A DNA stretch of 64,000 nucleotides from Planctomycetaceae bacterium. GTDB lineage: Bacteria > Planctomycetota > Planctomycetia > Planctomycetales > Planctomycetaceae. Every line of letters starts with the position of its first letter. Positions within the stretch are counted from its first letter, which is position 1. This document shows, in pieces, positions 1 to 8,931 of the stretch. Made by a program: the position numbers and the translations under genes. The notes under the pieces are model-generated. The model ran no database searches and was not told the origin of the DNA. It worked only from the letters and a program-made list of their open reading frames with translations. The stretch lies in the NCBI GenBank assembly GCA_947476295.1, contig CANJQC010000002.1, positions 62,001 through 126,000 of the forward strand, in the 5' to 3' direction.

Positions 1-1
1 A

Positions 2-667
2 CAGCTTGAAGTCACTGAAGCTCTCGTGCGAACGGCAACGGCTGCTGCTGCTGGTGTGACCGGCCGTGACGTTGCTGCCCAGTGGAGTCGCGAAGCATTT
101 CAGCAGACAACTTACGCAGTGGCTTTTCAGCGTGCGTTCGAGATTGATGTTTTCTCATGTTCGGGAAGTCAGCTCATGGAAACCGCCGGGAACTACGGCG
201 TTGCACTACCTGCGGATATGCGTGACGACCGAATCGACGATGTCTTAAACGTCATGCTGGCATTTGCGATAGAACAACAATTGGGCGGCCCGTCGGAAGA
301 TGGCAGAGTTCGTCCCGAATTTTTGTGCGACTATCCACCTTCTCAGGCAGCTCTGGCCGTCGTTTCGGAAACGGATCCGCAGGTCGCTCGTCGTTTTGAG
401 CTTTATGTCCAGGGCCTAGAATTGTGCAATGGGTATCAGGAATTGACGGATGACGTCGAACTGCAGCGCCGGGACGCTGTTCAGAATCAACGACGCATCG
501 GTGAGCAGTCGCCAAAACTTCCCGGGGCCCCCCGATTGCTGGCGGCGATGCAATCAGGTCTGCCACCGTGTTCCGGAGTTGCTCTTGGATTCGATCGCCT
601 AGTGATGTTAGCGACTGAGCACCGAGATATTCGAGAAGTTCTGCCTTTCCCAGAGAACCGCGCGTAG
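2..667 (+). CDS. epmA: EpmA/GenX-like EF-P lysyltransferase, 5'-truncated by window edge
   Basis: This is the C-terminal part of a class II lysyl-tRNA-synthetase-like protein. The family (EpmA/PoxA/GenX) attaches (R)-beta-lysine to elongation factor P in the cytosol. The frame is open from base 2 with no convincing start, so the gene continues upstream; about 222 residues are visible of a usual 320 or so. Diagnostic pieces are the ELCNGYQELTD block, matching the family's ELANGYHELTD, and the class II motif 3, GVALGFDRLVML, near the C-terminus with its conserved arginine. There is no OB-fold anticodon-binding region in the visible part, which argues for EpmA over LysS, but that domain would lie upstream, so a full LysS is not strictly excluded. 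Two in-frame GTG/ATG codons near the window edge are internal, not starts. Confidence 0.85.
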   Translation, partial: QLEVTEALVRTATAAAAGVTGRDVAAQWSREAFQQTTYAVAFQRAFEIDVFSCSGSQLMETAGNYGVALPADMRDDRIDDVLNVMLAFAIEQQLGGPSEDGRVRPEFLCDYPPSQAALAVVSETDPQVARRFELYVQGLELCNGYQELTDDVELQRRDAVQNQRRIGEQSPKLPGAPRLLAAMQSGLPPCSGVALGFDRLVMLATEHRDIREVLPFPENRA

Positions 668-1021
668 TTTTCTAGAGGTGCGATTCCTGTAGTTTGGACG
701 GTCATGTCCATCCTGCGTAATTGCGTTCGAGGCACTTTTCATTTGGCAATTCGAACTGTGACGAATAGGATGCGCTGTCTCAAGACGTAACTCCGACATT
801 ATTCAGGTGATGACAGAATGTATCAGGACAGTAACCCATACGCGGTTAGCAGCGATATGTTTGCGGCTGATGCGATACTCAGTGAGCGTCTCGCATTTCT
901 CCGAAAGGTCTATCTGCTGATGCGTTTTAGTGACGACTAAATATGCCTGCGCACACGCCTCTGGCGAAGAGGCTAAAGACGGTCTCTTTGGCGTGTTGAT
1001 TTTTCGGAGGGAGCTTGAGTC
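668..1021. other. Intergenic stretch around the BI-1-like remnant
   Basis: Apart from the 40-codon fragment at 818-940 I see no gene here. The last bases hold the ribosome-binding site GGAGGGAG of the histidine kinase, about 10 bases before its ATG. No terminator hairpin with a T-tract was recognised after the EpmA-like gene. Confidence 0.5.
818..940 (+). pseudogene. Remnant of a Bax inhibitor-1/YccA-type membrane protein gene (40 codons)
   Basis: A 40-codon reading frame starts at an ATG preceded by AGGTGA at 806-811 and ends at TAA 938-940. Its residues (MYQDSNPYAV near the start, then SERLAFLRKVYLLM) resemble the N-terminus of planctomycete Bax-inhibitor-1/YccA proteins, where a short polar leader with NPY is followed by an ER.AF..K.Y segment just before the first membrane helix. 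Here the frame stops where that helix should begin, and no continuation is visible in any frame before the kinase gene at 1022. I infer a gene truncated by deletion; a chance small ORF or a real microprotein remains possible. Confidence 0.45.
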
Positions 1022-2743
1022 ATGTCGCTGTCGCTTGGTAAGCGTGATTCGCTGATACGATACACGTCCAGACTGGCGGACGAACTTAATGGACTCAAGC
1101 CCGGTTTGCATCGAGCCCAGGCCGGAAAGATGTTGAAAGGGATCGGACAGCGGTGCGAGCTGAATCACGTTCATCTGTATCTGACGCGGCTCAAAGACGG
1201 ACCGCAGATTTCGCTCTACAGTGAATGGTCGCGCGCTGAGATCCCTCCCCTAGCGTGTCAGTTGCAGCGTGTTGCACTACCCCTGATTGGCGAGCAGGCA
1301 GCGCAGTTGCTTCCATTCGGAATCGCAGTCTACTGCGGCATGAACGAACAGTCTGAAGCATGCAGTCGGCTCGTTTCAAGCATTCTTCGCGAACTGAACT
1401 CCGCGGCGTATGAAATGATTCCGATCCTGATCAGCGAAAGGTTGCGCGGCGTCATTGCGGTTGGGCATGATCAGGGGCCGCTGCATCTGAATTCGGTGTG
1501 TCATCATCTGCTGCAGCTCACCGGTCGCGTGTTTGTCGGCAGCTACCGTGCGGCCTGTCGGGAATCCAGACGACGGAAAAATCACCGCCAGTGGCGCAAT
1601 CTTGCCAACGGTGCCTGCGACTTTGCCCTGGTACTAGATTCGGCACTGGAAATTGTCAACGTTGTGCCATTTAGAAATCAGACTCCGCCTGCTGTCAATG
1701 GACTACGCCTCCAGGACATCGTAACGCGATCCTCGTACAAACCCGTGAGGCAGTTGATCGAAAACGCAATCAAGTCAAACCTAGCACGGACCGGCGATTT
1801 CTTAACGCTGCAGGGAAAAGGAAAACCGGGCTCCTTCACTTCTCGCATCGAGCCAGGCGGCGAAACGGCGGCCTGTGCCTGCACACTGTACCTGACAAGC
1901 AACGATGTCGAACGTGCCGCCGCCGACGAATTGACCCAACTCCGTGATCATCTGGCTCAGGCGTCAAGGCTAAGTGTCAGCGGCAATCTCTCTTCCGAGT
2001 ACGCTCATCAGTTAACCCAGCCGCTGCAGGTGATTGAGTACCAAGCGTTCACGCTGGAAAATCGACTGAAGCATGGGGAATCGTCTGTTGAGCAGATGAT
2101 GCAGAATGTTTCTGCGATTCAGGACAGTGTGGATCTTGCGAGCGAGGTGATTTTCAATCTACGCGACTTTCTGCATGACCGTCGTGCCCGGCTGGCTGCA
2201 ACCGACGTTGGGCGCATGATCGAGCATGCAACAAAAATGGTTCAGCCGCGGCCGGACAGCGTATCGGTCAGGATCTCCGTTGATGATGTTGAGGGGCTGC
2301 TGGAACAGGATCCTCCGCTGGAAGTCCATGTCGATCGGGTGCAGACCACGTATGTGCTGATCAACCTGCTTGTCAACGCAATCGAAGCCTGCACGAATGC
2401 TGAGACAGACGAACCAGAGGTGCAAATTCAGTTGCGGTCGCACACTTCTCCGAAGTATGTTGTGTTGTCCGTGTCGGACAATGGGCCTGGCCTGCCGGAG
2501 GGCGATCCGGAAAAAGTCTTTGAACGATTCTTTACGACAAAGAAACATGGATTTGGGATCGGACTCGCTATCTGTCGTGACGTGATCGGACGTCAGCGCG
2601 GAGAAATTCAGGCGAAGAACAACCCCGTGGTCGGATGCACGTTTACGTTTTTGATGCTTGTTCAAAGCGACCAGGCGGAGGAAGAAACCCGCTTGCTGGA
2701 CAAAGCCGCCGATAAAATCATGGACGACGAGCCGGAAGATTAG
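1022..2743 (+). CDS. Soluble sensor histidine kinase
   Basis: A 573-residue cytosolic sensor kinase; no membrane segment or signal peptide is visible. Residues 1-310 form a sensor region without a motif I recognise (a GAF-like module at about 20-190 and a PAS-like one at about 195-300 would fit the spacing). The H-box AHQLTQPLQ lies near residue 329, of the HELNQPL kind seen in FixL/DctB-like kinases. The ATPase domain shows the N-box (NLLVNAIEAC, about 447-456), the G1 box DNGPGLP near 486 and the F/G2 boxes FERFFTTKKHGFGIGLAICR. All catalytic boxes look intact. No response regulator is encoded next to it, so its partner must lie elsewhere. Start ATG follows a good GGAGGG site. Confidence 0.85.
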   Translation: MSLSLGKRDSLIRYTSRLADELNGLKPGLHRAQAGKMLKGIGQRCELNHVHLYLTRLKDGPQISLYSEWSRAEIPPLACQLQRVALPLIGEQAAQLLPFGIAVYCGMNEQSEACSRLVSSILRELNSAAYEMIPILISERLRGVIAVGHDQGPLHLNSVCHHLLQLTGRVFVGSYRAACRESRRRKNHRQWRNLANGACDFALVLDSALEIVNVVPFRNQTPPAVNGLRLQDIVTRSSYKPVRQLIENAIKSNLARTGDFLTLQGKGKPGSFTSRIEPGGETAACACTLYLTSNDVERAAADELTQLRDHLAQASRLSVSGNLSSEYAHQLTQPLQVIEYQAFTLENRLKHGESSVEQMMQNVSAIQDSVDLASEVIFNLRDFLHDRRARLAATDVGRMIEHATKMVQPRPDSVSVRISVDDVEGLLEQDPPLEVHVDRVQTTYVLINLLVNAIEACTNAETDEPEVQIQLRSHTSPKYVVLSVSDNGPGLPEGDPEKVFERFFTTKKHGFGIGLAICRDVIGRQRGEIQAKNNPVVGCTFTFLMLVQSDQAEEETRLLDKAADKIMDDEPED

Positions 2744-2797
2744 TCGGCTGACAGGCTTCTGCGCTGCGGCTTGTTGACTACACTCAGGCGAAGGAAG

Positions 2798-3733
2798 TTA
2801 CGGACCAGCTGTGGAGATTTTTGTCGCGGGCTGGGAAGCGTTTGCCGCCAATTTTTTGACACCATCGACCAGTTTCGATCGATCTCTGATGGCCTGCTGG
2901 ATGCTGCGCCTAATTGAATCCACAGCGACCTGTATGGCGTTTCGCTCTTCCTCCGTATCCTCGATCGCCTTTACAAGCCCGTCCTTAAACTCGGGGCGTT
3001 CTGCAACGTCCGCACCGTTCGGATCACCCAATAGTTCTTTGCTGCGTGTCTGAAGCGAGAGATCCGCATCGACTTTCAGTCTCTCCTGATCCTCGGTCCG
3101 CGTTTTGAGCTGTGTGATTTGTTCAACGGAACGCTGGATGGTCTGATTCAAGCTATCGATTTCAGCTCGGCCCCCTGGTGGGATTTGAGTGCGAATCCGA
3201 ACGTCATTGTTGAAGTTCCACGATGCCATTTCCTCCGGGGTTACTTTCCATGTCGGGTACAGCACACAGGTTTGTTCACCCAGTTCATTCGGGCCATCTC
3301 CCAGCATGAATTCCCCTGTGTAAACGATCTTACCCTGACCATTGTCGGCGAACACATGCATTGGCGGTGCCGCCTTCTTTTCCTGGCCATCAGCGCCGGT
3401 GACTGTTCTGGGTTCCAGCGCTTTTGTGCTTGCACCCAGTCCGGTCACAAACAACTTTACTCCCTGGTTCTGAACAGGTGCGGGATTTGCCGGAGCAAAT
3501 GGGATTTCGTATCCCCAGCCCAGCTTCAATGCGGCAAGTTCGGTTTCGGCGGTCTTCAGGTCGGCAGTGATTTTTTCAAATTCCACAACGGCCGTATCAC
3601 TCTTCACCATTGCGACACGCAACTTGTCCGCAACTTCATCACGGCGATAACCCAGCTTGGCAACCAGCCAGAATTCGACCAGTAGTCCGATAATGACAAG
3701 CGTACCACAAACAATCCCAAGCCTGCTCATCAA
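2798..3733 (-). CDS. Hypothetical membrane-anchored coiled-coil protein
   Basis: Not assigned to a known family. The 311-residue protein begins with one hydrophobic helix (about residues 5-25, IVCGTLVIIGLLVEFWLVA) that should anchor it in the membrane. A charged helical stretch follows (about 30-70), then a globular section (about 72-185) with PMHVFADNGQGKIVYTGEF, and a long heptad-like region at about 190-300 rich in E, K, Q and R that looks coiled-coil. It stands alone, on the opposite strand to the kinase. Its start is one of two adjacent ATGs. A structural or envelope-spanning role is possible but is only inference. Confidence 0.7.
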   Translation of the reverse strand: MMSRLGIVCGTLVIIGLLVEFWLVAKLGYRRDEVADKLRVAMVKSDTAVVEFEKITADLKTAETELAALKLGWGYEIPFAPANPAPVQNQGVKLFVTGLGASTKALEPRTVTGADGQEKKAAPPMHVFADNGQGKIVYTGEFMLGDGPNELGEQTCVLYPTWKVTPEEMASWNFNNDVRIRTQIPPGGRAEIDSLNQTIQRSVEQITQLKTRTEDQERLKVDADLSLQTRSKELLGDPNGADVAERPEFKDGLVKAIEDTEEERNAIQVAVDSIRRSIQQAIRDRSKLVDGVKKLAANASQPATKISTAGP

Positions 3734-4047
3734 AATGACTCCGGCGGAATCTCAAAGAAAATTCTCGATCCACGAACACATTGCCGCGAATTCGATTCAC
3801 TAGTAGACCGTATCTGGAAATCGGCGAAAAACAGCTGTAATCTTCGCCATGACCGCGCAGCGGCGACAAGGCAAAGCGATTCAATTTTCAGCAAACGCCA
3901 AAACATCGTCAGTTTAACTGACGAGTAGACTCATCGCATCCTGCCAAATCCGGCAACTCATGCTAATCCGTCGAAAACCTTACCGTCAAGCGCATTCACA
4001 ATCGATACAGGTCCCATAGCCGGAAAGGTTGAACTCCACCACCAGAA
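3734..4047. other. Intergenic region with a perfect 8-bp inverted repeat
   Basis: No gene is seen. At 3908-3924 the palindrome CGTCAGTT-T-AACTGACG has 8-base arms around one base. It lies downstream of the PhyH gene on its strand and upstream of the coiled-coil protein gene. It lacks a T-tract, so it could be an operator or a weak terminator. Confidence 0.4.
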
Positions 4048-4884
4048 CTACTCAACCACTGGACGCGGCGGATTAGACCAGTGATTCGTCGGGTCAGTGC
4101 CACGAATCACGATGCCTTTTTCGTTCCACTGCATGCCCGCTCGCACATGAGCCGCCGCATACCGCAGTGTCAGGCCGCAACGGCGGCGTGCCGACATGTT
4201 CGCGTCCGAACCATGCAACAACAGGTCATTGTGAATCGAAGCCTGACCGGCCTTTAGTTCATCGACGACGATTTTACCGTAGGATTCAGCATTCGGTACG
4301 GTCTGATCCAGCACGTTGTGTTCTTCAGGGCTGCTTTTGCGGTACGTCAGATGGCCTGAGTGATGCGAGCCGGCGACGAATTTCATGCAGCCGTTGCCAA
4401 GATCTGCATCGTCGATCGCCAACCAGACTGTCACCGCATGAGATGGTGTCAATGGCCAGTAGCTGGCATCCTGATGCCATGCTACCGCGCGACCGTCGCC
4501 CGGCATCTTGCAGAAGAAATGCGATCCCCAGGCGACGACGTCTTCGCCCAATAGATCGGCGACGCAGTCGATGATCCGCTTATTCGTAAGGATGTCGTAG
4601 ACACCGCCATACTTCATGTGGGCGGTGCTGATCGAGTAACTGTTTCCGCCGGAAGCGATGGTCTTTTCGAGCAGCGTGTCGAAGTATTGCCGAATTGTCG
4701 CAATTTCATCGGTCGTATAGATGTCAATTGGTCGGATATATCCGCCGGCGTTGTAGCCTTCCACCTGTTCGCGTGAGAACGTTTTCGCGATGTCAGGGTT
4801 CGCAGCGTGAAACGTCAGATTCCGCTTGAACTCCTCAAGTTCGGTATCGGAGGGAGTTGCTTTGAAATGTTTTGCTGCAGACAT
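4048..4884 (-). CDS. Phytanoyl-CoA dioxygenase (PhyH) family protein
   Basis: A 278-residue Fe(II)/2-oxoglutarate-dependent oxygenase of the PhyH family. The metal-binding H-x-D is in AWHQDASYWPL (about residues 131-141), the distal histidine in SIHNDLLLHGSDANMS, and the 2-oxoglutarate-binding arginine is probably in SARRRCGLTLRY. Such enzymes hydroxylate diverse small molecules; the substrate cannot be read from sequence. I chose the ATG at 4884; a TTG two codons upstream is also in frame. It is a single gene between a repeat island and a spacer with a small palindrome. Confidence 0.85.
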   Translation of the reverse strand: MSAAKHFKATPSDTELEEFKRNLTFHAANPDIAKTFSREQVEGYNAGGYIRPIDIYTTDEIATIRQYFDTLLEKTIASGGNSYSISTAHMKYGGVYDILTNKRIIDCVADLLGEDVVAWGSHFFCKMPGDGRAVAWHQDASYWPLTPSHAVTVWLAIDDADLGNGCMKFVAGSHHSGHLTYRKSSPEEHNVLDQTVPNAESYGKIVVDELKAGQASIHNDLLLHGSDANMSARRRCGLTLRYAAAHVRAGMQWNEKGIVIRGTDPTNHWSNPPRPVVE

Positions 4885-4945
4885 GATCAAATTTGTTTCC
4901 CGTTGGAGTGCAGATTTCGCTTGCTGTACTTGATCAACCCCGTGT

Positions 4946-5110
4946 CCGGGTGCTAACGCCCCCCCCCAGCTCGCCGAAAGCGGTCTGTTGATTTAGTCAC
5001 TCGGATCAAGTTTTCGTTTAACGGCAAGCCGCAGGCGACTGTTTCCATGAACGCCGACGCCTTCGGCTTGCCGTTAAACGATTAAATTAACAGACGCAAA
5101 GCGGCGGGCT
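4946..5110. repeat. Compound palindromic repeat island
   Basis: Nested inverted repeats fill the spacer between two minus-strand genes. The inner arms are 23 bases each (5015-5037 and 5058-5080) with one mismatch, around a 20-base loop; their core is CGTTTAACGGCAAGCC. Outer arms at 4983-4995 (GTCTGTTGATTTA) and 5083-5095 pair with one mismatch. The left edge, 4946-4976, is a separate C-rich motif of the form CCGGG-GCTAACGCC-CTCGCCG that recurs elsewhere in the window. This looks like a REP/MITE-like non-autonomous element; no transposase is present. Confidence 0.8.
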
Positions 5111-5145
5111 GGAGTCTGTCTTTCAATGCTATTCGTTGAACACTT

Positions 5146-6132
5146 CTATTCGCGTTCAGTGCGAACGCGAACCTGCAGAGCCCCCAACATCTTAGTGATA
5201 CGCTCTTCTTTGTCATTGATGAACAGAACGTTCTCCAGCACGATAGCGCGGCGTTCGTTGCTGGCGTGAATGATCAATCGCCCGGATCGCAGCAGCAGGT
5301 ACTCGAACACATCATTGATCTCTTTGTCGATCCGCAGATTCGGAGCAGAGAAGCGTTCAAGATTGCTCAGAAACCCGTGATGATGCAGAAGTTCGTTGCC
5401 CTTCACTTCCCAGTAATCAAACCGTCGGCTCACCAGCACGCAGATGTACAGGAACAACATGAGTCCCGCGAAGATCAGGTAAAACGAGGCGTTGGCAGTG
5501 GGCTTGATTTTCAAAAGTGCATCGACGATCTGAGGAGCGAGCCATGGATTGAGCTTCAGCAGGAACCAGATCCCAATCACCATCGCGACGATCGCGAAGA
5601 ACCAGGTGAGTGACGTTGTTCGCGGAAAGTCGAATGCAATCACAACTAGGTTCATACCCATGACCAGCAGAAAAATCCGGGCACAAACGTTGTGGTAGGT
5701 ATGCAGGTTTTCTTCGGCATTGGAAGCGGGCTTTGCATTTTTGGCGCCGGGCTGATCGAGGACGGGCGCCGCATCGGTTGCAGAAGGTTCCGACGTGGTC
5801 GCAGTATCGACCTGAACCTCAGGTTCTTCTGATCCCGTTTCAGCGGACGGCGCTACGTTGTCATCTGCCTGCGTCTCGACTGCGGCTCGGGCGATTGAGG
5901 CTGGGGCCCGCATTTCTGCTAGGGCGCTGCGTTGCACCGCTGCCACGCGGATTTCTTCCTGAGGAATTCCGCCTTTGGCCCACATGAAGATGCCGCAGAA
6001 CAGGGCCGTCAGCACGGTAGGATACAGGTACATGATTTTTGGATACGAAACCAGGTACACATGATCCGGTTTGTCATTCACAGTGGCCATTGCGGCTGGA
6101 CCTGCATCGCTGGCTGGTGTATCCTGGCTCAT
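5146..6132 (-). CDS. Hypothetical membrane protein, possible PH-like C-terminal domain
   Basis: A 328-residue protein of unknown function. After a short polar leader, a first hydrophobic helix (YPKIMYLYPTVLTALFCGIF, about residues 30-50) is followed by an Ala/Glu/Thr/Pro-rich low-complexity linker (about 55-130), then three or four further hydrophobic helices (about 135-235). The last 90 residues are soluble and start with FDYWEVKGNELLHHHGFL; the alternation of strands and the N-E-L...H..G pattern resemble bacterial PH-like domains, but this is inference. I chose ATG 6132, which precedes the conserved-looking MSQDTPASDAG; an in-frame GTG at 6192 would add 20 residues. Confidence 0.7.
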   Translation of the reverse strand: MSQDTPASDAGPAAMATVNDKPDHVYLVSYPKIMYLYPTVLTALFCGIFMWAKGGIPQEEIRVAAVQRSALAEMRAPASIARAAVETQADDNVAPSAETGSEEPEVQVDTATTSEPSATDAAPVLDQPGAKNAKPASNAEENLHTYHNVCARIFLLVMGMNLVVIAFDFPRTTSLTWFFAIVAMVIGIWFLLKLNPWLAPQIVDALLKIKPTANASFYLIFAGLMLFLYICVLVSRRFDYWEVKGNELLHHHGFLSNLERFSAPNLRIDKEINDVFEYLLLRSGRLIIHASNERRAIVLENVLFINDKEERITKMLGALQVRVRTERE

Positions 6133-6422
6133 GTATTCCGGCCCCAAAGTTGTCAGATAAAGTGGTTTGAAATGGACGGTATTCCGTCGCACAGGCGTTA
6201 GAGAATATATCTTTGATGACGGAATTTAGCCGCGCGCTGCCGGAGTTGCCAGGCTTCCGCACAATCGTCTGCCAATTTGCAGTTCGCTGAACGCGGTGAG
6301 TTCTTGGCCGGATTACGCTGAATTGCCATTTTCAGCGGTCAACACCACAGTTGCTTTCGTGTCGCATCGTGTTTAACGTTGTCGGTCTGACTCACCGCCA
6401 CCCCAGAAAAAGGTGCCCGCCA

Positions 6423-7733
6423 ATGAATCGTTCCACGTCTTCCAGCCCACAATCGACTCGTCGCAGCTTCCTGAAAACATCCGCAGTGGCCTCAGCCTCA
6501 GTTGCCGCAATCACACGCTCAGCCGCTGGTGCCTTGAATCCGGCGGACGACAAAATAGTCGTCGGCATCATGGGCGTCAGTCGTGGTTCCGTTCTGGCAC
6601 AACAATTCGCGGCTGTTCCTGGGGTCGAAGTACGCTATCTGTGCGACATCGACAGTAAACGGCTGGCAGCGTTCCATGAATCGTTCTCGAAGGCCGTCGA
6701 TTACGAAGTCAGGACAATTGGCGATTTTCGCAAAATGCTTGACGATCCGGAACTTGACGTCATGGTCTGTGCCGCTCCAAATCACTGGCACGCTCCCGCC
6801 AGCATTCTGGCCTGTACCGCTGGCAAACATGTTTATGTTGAAAAACCCTGCAGTCATAACGCTCGAGAGGGTGAACTGCTCATTGAATCCGCTCGAAAGA
6901 ATCAACGTTGTGTGCAGATGGGCAATCAGCGTCGCAGTGGTGAAAAAATCATCGAAGCGATGAAGATACTTCGCGAAGGACAGATCGGTACCGTTTACTA
7001 CAGTCGAAGCTGGTATGCTGCGAATCGAGGGCCGATTGGCACGGGCACTCCGGCGGATGTTCCGCCGAATATCGATTACGAACTCTGGCAGGGACCGGCG
7101 CCGCGGCAGCCTTACACTTCAAACCGCCTGCACTACAACTGGCACTGGGCATGGAACTACGGCAACGGTGAACTCGGCAACAACGGCATCCATTCCATCG
7201 ATCTGTCGCGCTGGGGACTGCAGGTGGATTATCCGATTCGCGTCGTGTCATCTGGCGGCCGCTACTGCTTTGACGATGATCAGCAGACAGCCGATACGCA
7301 AGTCGTGTCGTTTGAATTCGAAGGCAAGAAGCAGATCGTCTGGGAATGCCTGAGCTGCAATCGTTACGGCGCAGACGGGTCGGGCTTTGGCGCGACGTTT
7401 CATGGTGACAAAGGCACGCTGCGGCTGAACGAATGGGGTTACACGATCTTCGACGAGAAAGCCAAAGAGGTGACCACCGTGCACGGCACCGATGGCCTGA
7501 CATCCCATATCGAAAACTTTATCGATGCCGTCCGTAATAATGATCCAAAGCGGCTGCATTCGGAGATCGAAGAAGGCCACAAATCGACACTGCTCTGTCA
7601 TCTGGGCAATATTGCGCACCGCACTGGTGATTCACTTCGCTGCAATCCCGCCAACGGTCATGTGCTGGAGAACGAATCTGCGATTAGACTGTGGCTGGGC
7701 GAGTACGCACCCGGCTGGGAACCAAAGGTGTGA
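6423..7733 (+). CDS. Tat-exported Gfo/Idh/MocA family oxidoreductase
   Basis: A 436-residue NAD(P)-dependent oxidoreductase acting on sugars or sugar derivatives. A twin-arginine signal is clear at residues 14-19 (TRRSFLKTSA), followed by an Ala/Ser-rich helix. The Rossmann region carries VGIMGVSRGS, and the family's E-K-P signature is in VYVEKPCSHNAREG. The C-terminal sheet domain contains the W-rich stretch HYNWHWAWNYGNGELGNNG typical of the large planctomycete paralogue group. It presumably folds with its cofactor in the cytosol before export. The ATG at 6423 was preferred over upstream in-frame codons because the Tat motif then sits at the usual place and an AAAAGGTG site precedes it. Confidence 0.9.
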   Translation: MNRSTSSSPQSTRRSFLKTSAVASASVAAITRSAAGALNPADDKIVVGIMGVSRGSVLAQQFAAVPGVEVRYLCDIDSKRLAAFHESFSKAVDYEVRTIGDFRKMLDDPELDVMVCAAPNHWHAPASILACTAGKHVYVEKPCSHNAREGELLIESARKNQRCVQMGNQRRSGEKIIEAMKILREGQIGTVYYSRSWYAANRGPIGTGTPADVPPNIDYELWQGPAPRQPYTSNRLHYNWHWAWNYGNGELGNNGIHSIDLSRWGLQVDYPIRVVSSGGRYCFDDDQQTADTQVVSFEFEGKKQIVWECLSCNRYGADGSGFGATFHGDKGTLRLNEWGYTIFDEKAKEVTTVHGTDGLTSHIENFIDAVRNNDPKRLHSEIEEGHKSTLLCHLGNIAHRTGDSLRCNPANGHVLENESAIRLWLGEYAPGWEPKV

Positions 7734-7962
7734 TACTTTTTCTCCCTGTGCTTTATACGCATCCATTTGCCGTTAAGGGCAGTCGCAGGTTTGCATATGA
7801 GATCAACTCTTAATGGAACAAACGGACGACTTTTCGGCAAACGTTGCGAGAAATAGCAACAACGATTTCAGAGTGGATTGAACGACTGCTTCGGCTGGGA
7901 TAGATTCGCAGTCGAATTGTGCAACACCGTGGATGGGATTCTCTGAGAGGACTCTGGGCTCA

Positions 7963-8931
7963 ATGCTACTGTCCGAAATTCTTGCGAGCGGCCCTTGGGG
8001 CGAACGGCATTTGCTGGGGCTGGAACATCTTTCCGCCGATCAGCTCACCACTGTGCTTGATCTGGCGGCATACTACGACAGGATCACCAATGGCGGTACT
8101 CAGCGACTGAATGTGCTTAAGGGCATTGTCGTTGCCAACCTGTTCTTCGAGAACTCCACGCGAACACGCACCAGTTTCAGCTTGGCAGCGCGTCGTCTGG
8201 GTGCCGATACGGTAGATTTTACGGCCAGTTCCAGCAGCCTGTCGAAGGGCGAAACATTCATCGACACGGCTCAAACTATCGAAGCGATGGGCATCGATTT
8301 GGTTGTGTGTCGTCACCGAACGCCAGGTGCTCCACATTTGCTGGCGCGGAATCTAAAAGCAGGGGTGCTTAATGCCGGCGACGGAACGCACGAACATCCG
8401 ACGCAGGGGTTGCTGGATATCTATACGATCCGGAAGCAACGCGGACGGATCGCGGGGCTCACAGTGGCGCTGGTGGGAGACATTCGGCACAGCCGTGTGG
8501 CACGTTCGAATATTCATGGACTTAAAGCACTCGGGGCCCGCGTGATTGTCTGTGGTCCTGCAACCTTGATTCCCAGCGATATTACGCGACTTGGCGTCGA
8601 AGTCGCGTACAACTTGGATGAGATTCTGCCGGAAGTCGATTGTGTCAATCTGTTGCGAGTGCAGTTTGAACGTCAGCGCGGAGCGTTTTTTCCTTCAATC
8701 GCAGAATACGCTCATTTGTTCGGAATGAATGGTGATCGCATTCGCCGGGCTCGGGAGAACTTGATGGTGCTGGCTCCTGGCCCGATCAATCGCGGTGTTG
8801 AATTGACGCCGGAAGTTGCCGACGGACCAAATTCCCTGATCCTGAATCAGGTAACGAATGGCCTTCTGATTCGCATGGCCTGTCTGACGCTGCTGGCGCA
8901 GGAACGCCGCAATAATCAGGAGGCAAGTTGA
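7963..8931 (+). CDS. pyrB: Aspartate carbamoyltransferase catalytic subunit
   Basis: A 322-residue enzyme for the second step of de novo pyrimidine synthesis: carbamoyl phosphate plus aspartate to carbamoyl aspartate. The carbamoyl-phosphate loop [12 protein letters not shown], the downstream SSLSKGET loop with its lysine, the HRTPGAPH region, [13 protein letters not shown] and the closing GPINRGVEL motif are all present, so it should be active. The ATG at 7963 has GAGAGG 12 bases upstream; another ATG at 7933 would add ten residues and has no such site. Its last bases overlap the dihydroorotase-like gene (TGATG). No pyrI-type regulatory gene is adjacent. Short N-terminal extensions in this class bind nucleotide effectors in Pseudomonas-type enzymes. 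Confidence 0.93.
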   Translation: MLLSEILASGPWGERHLLGLEHLSADQLTTVLDLAAYYDRITNGGTQRLNVLKGIVVANLFFENSTRTRTSFSLAARRLGADTVDFTASSSSLSKGETFIDTAQTIEAMGIDLVVCRHRTPGAPHLLARNLKAGVLNAGDGTHEHPTQGLLDIYTIRKQRGRIAGLTVALVGDIRHSRVARSNIHGLKALGARVIVCGPATLIPSDITRLGVEVAYNLDEILPEVDCVNLLRVQFERQRGAFFPSIAEYAHLFGMNGDRIRRARENLMVLAPGPINRGVELTPEVADGPNSLILNQVTNGLLIRMACLTLLAQERRNNQEAS

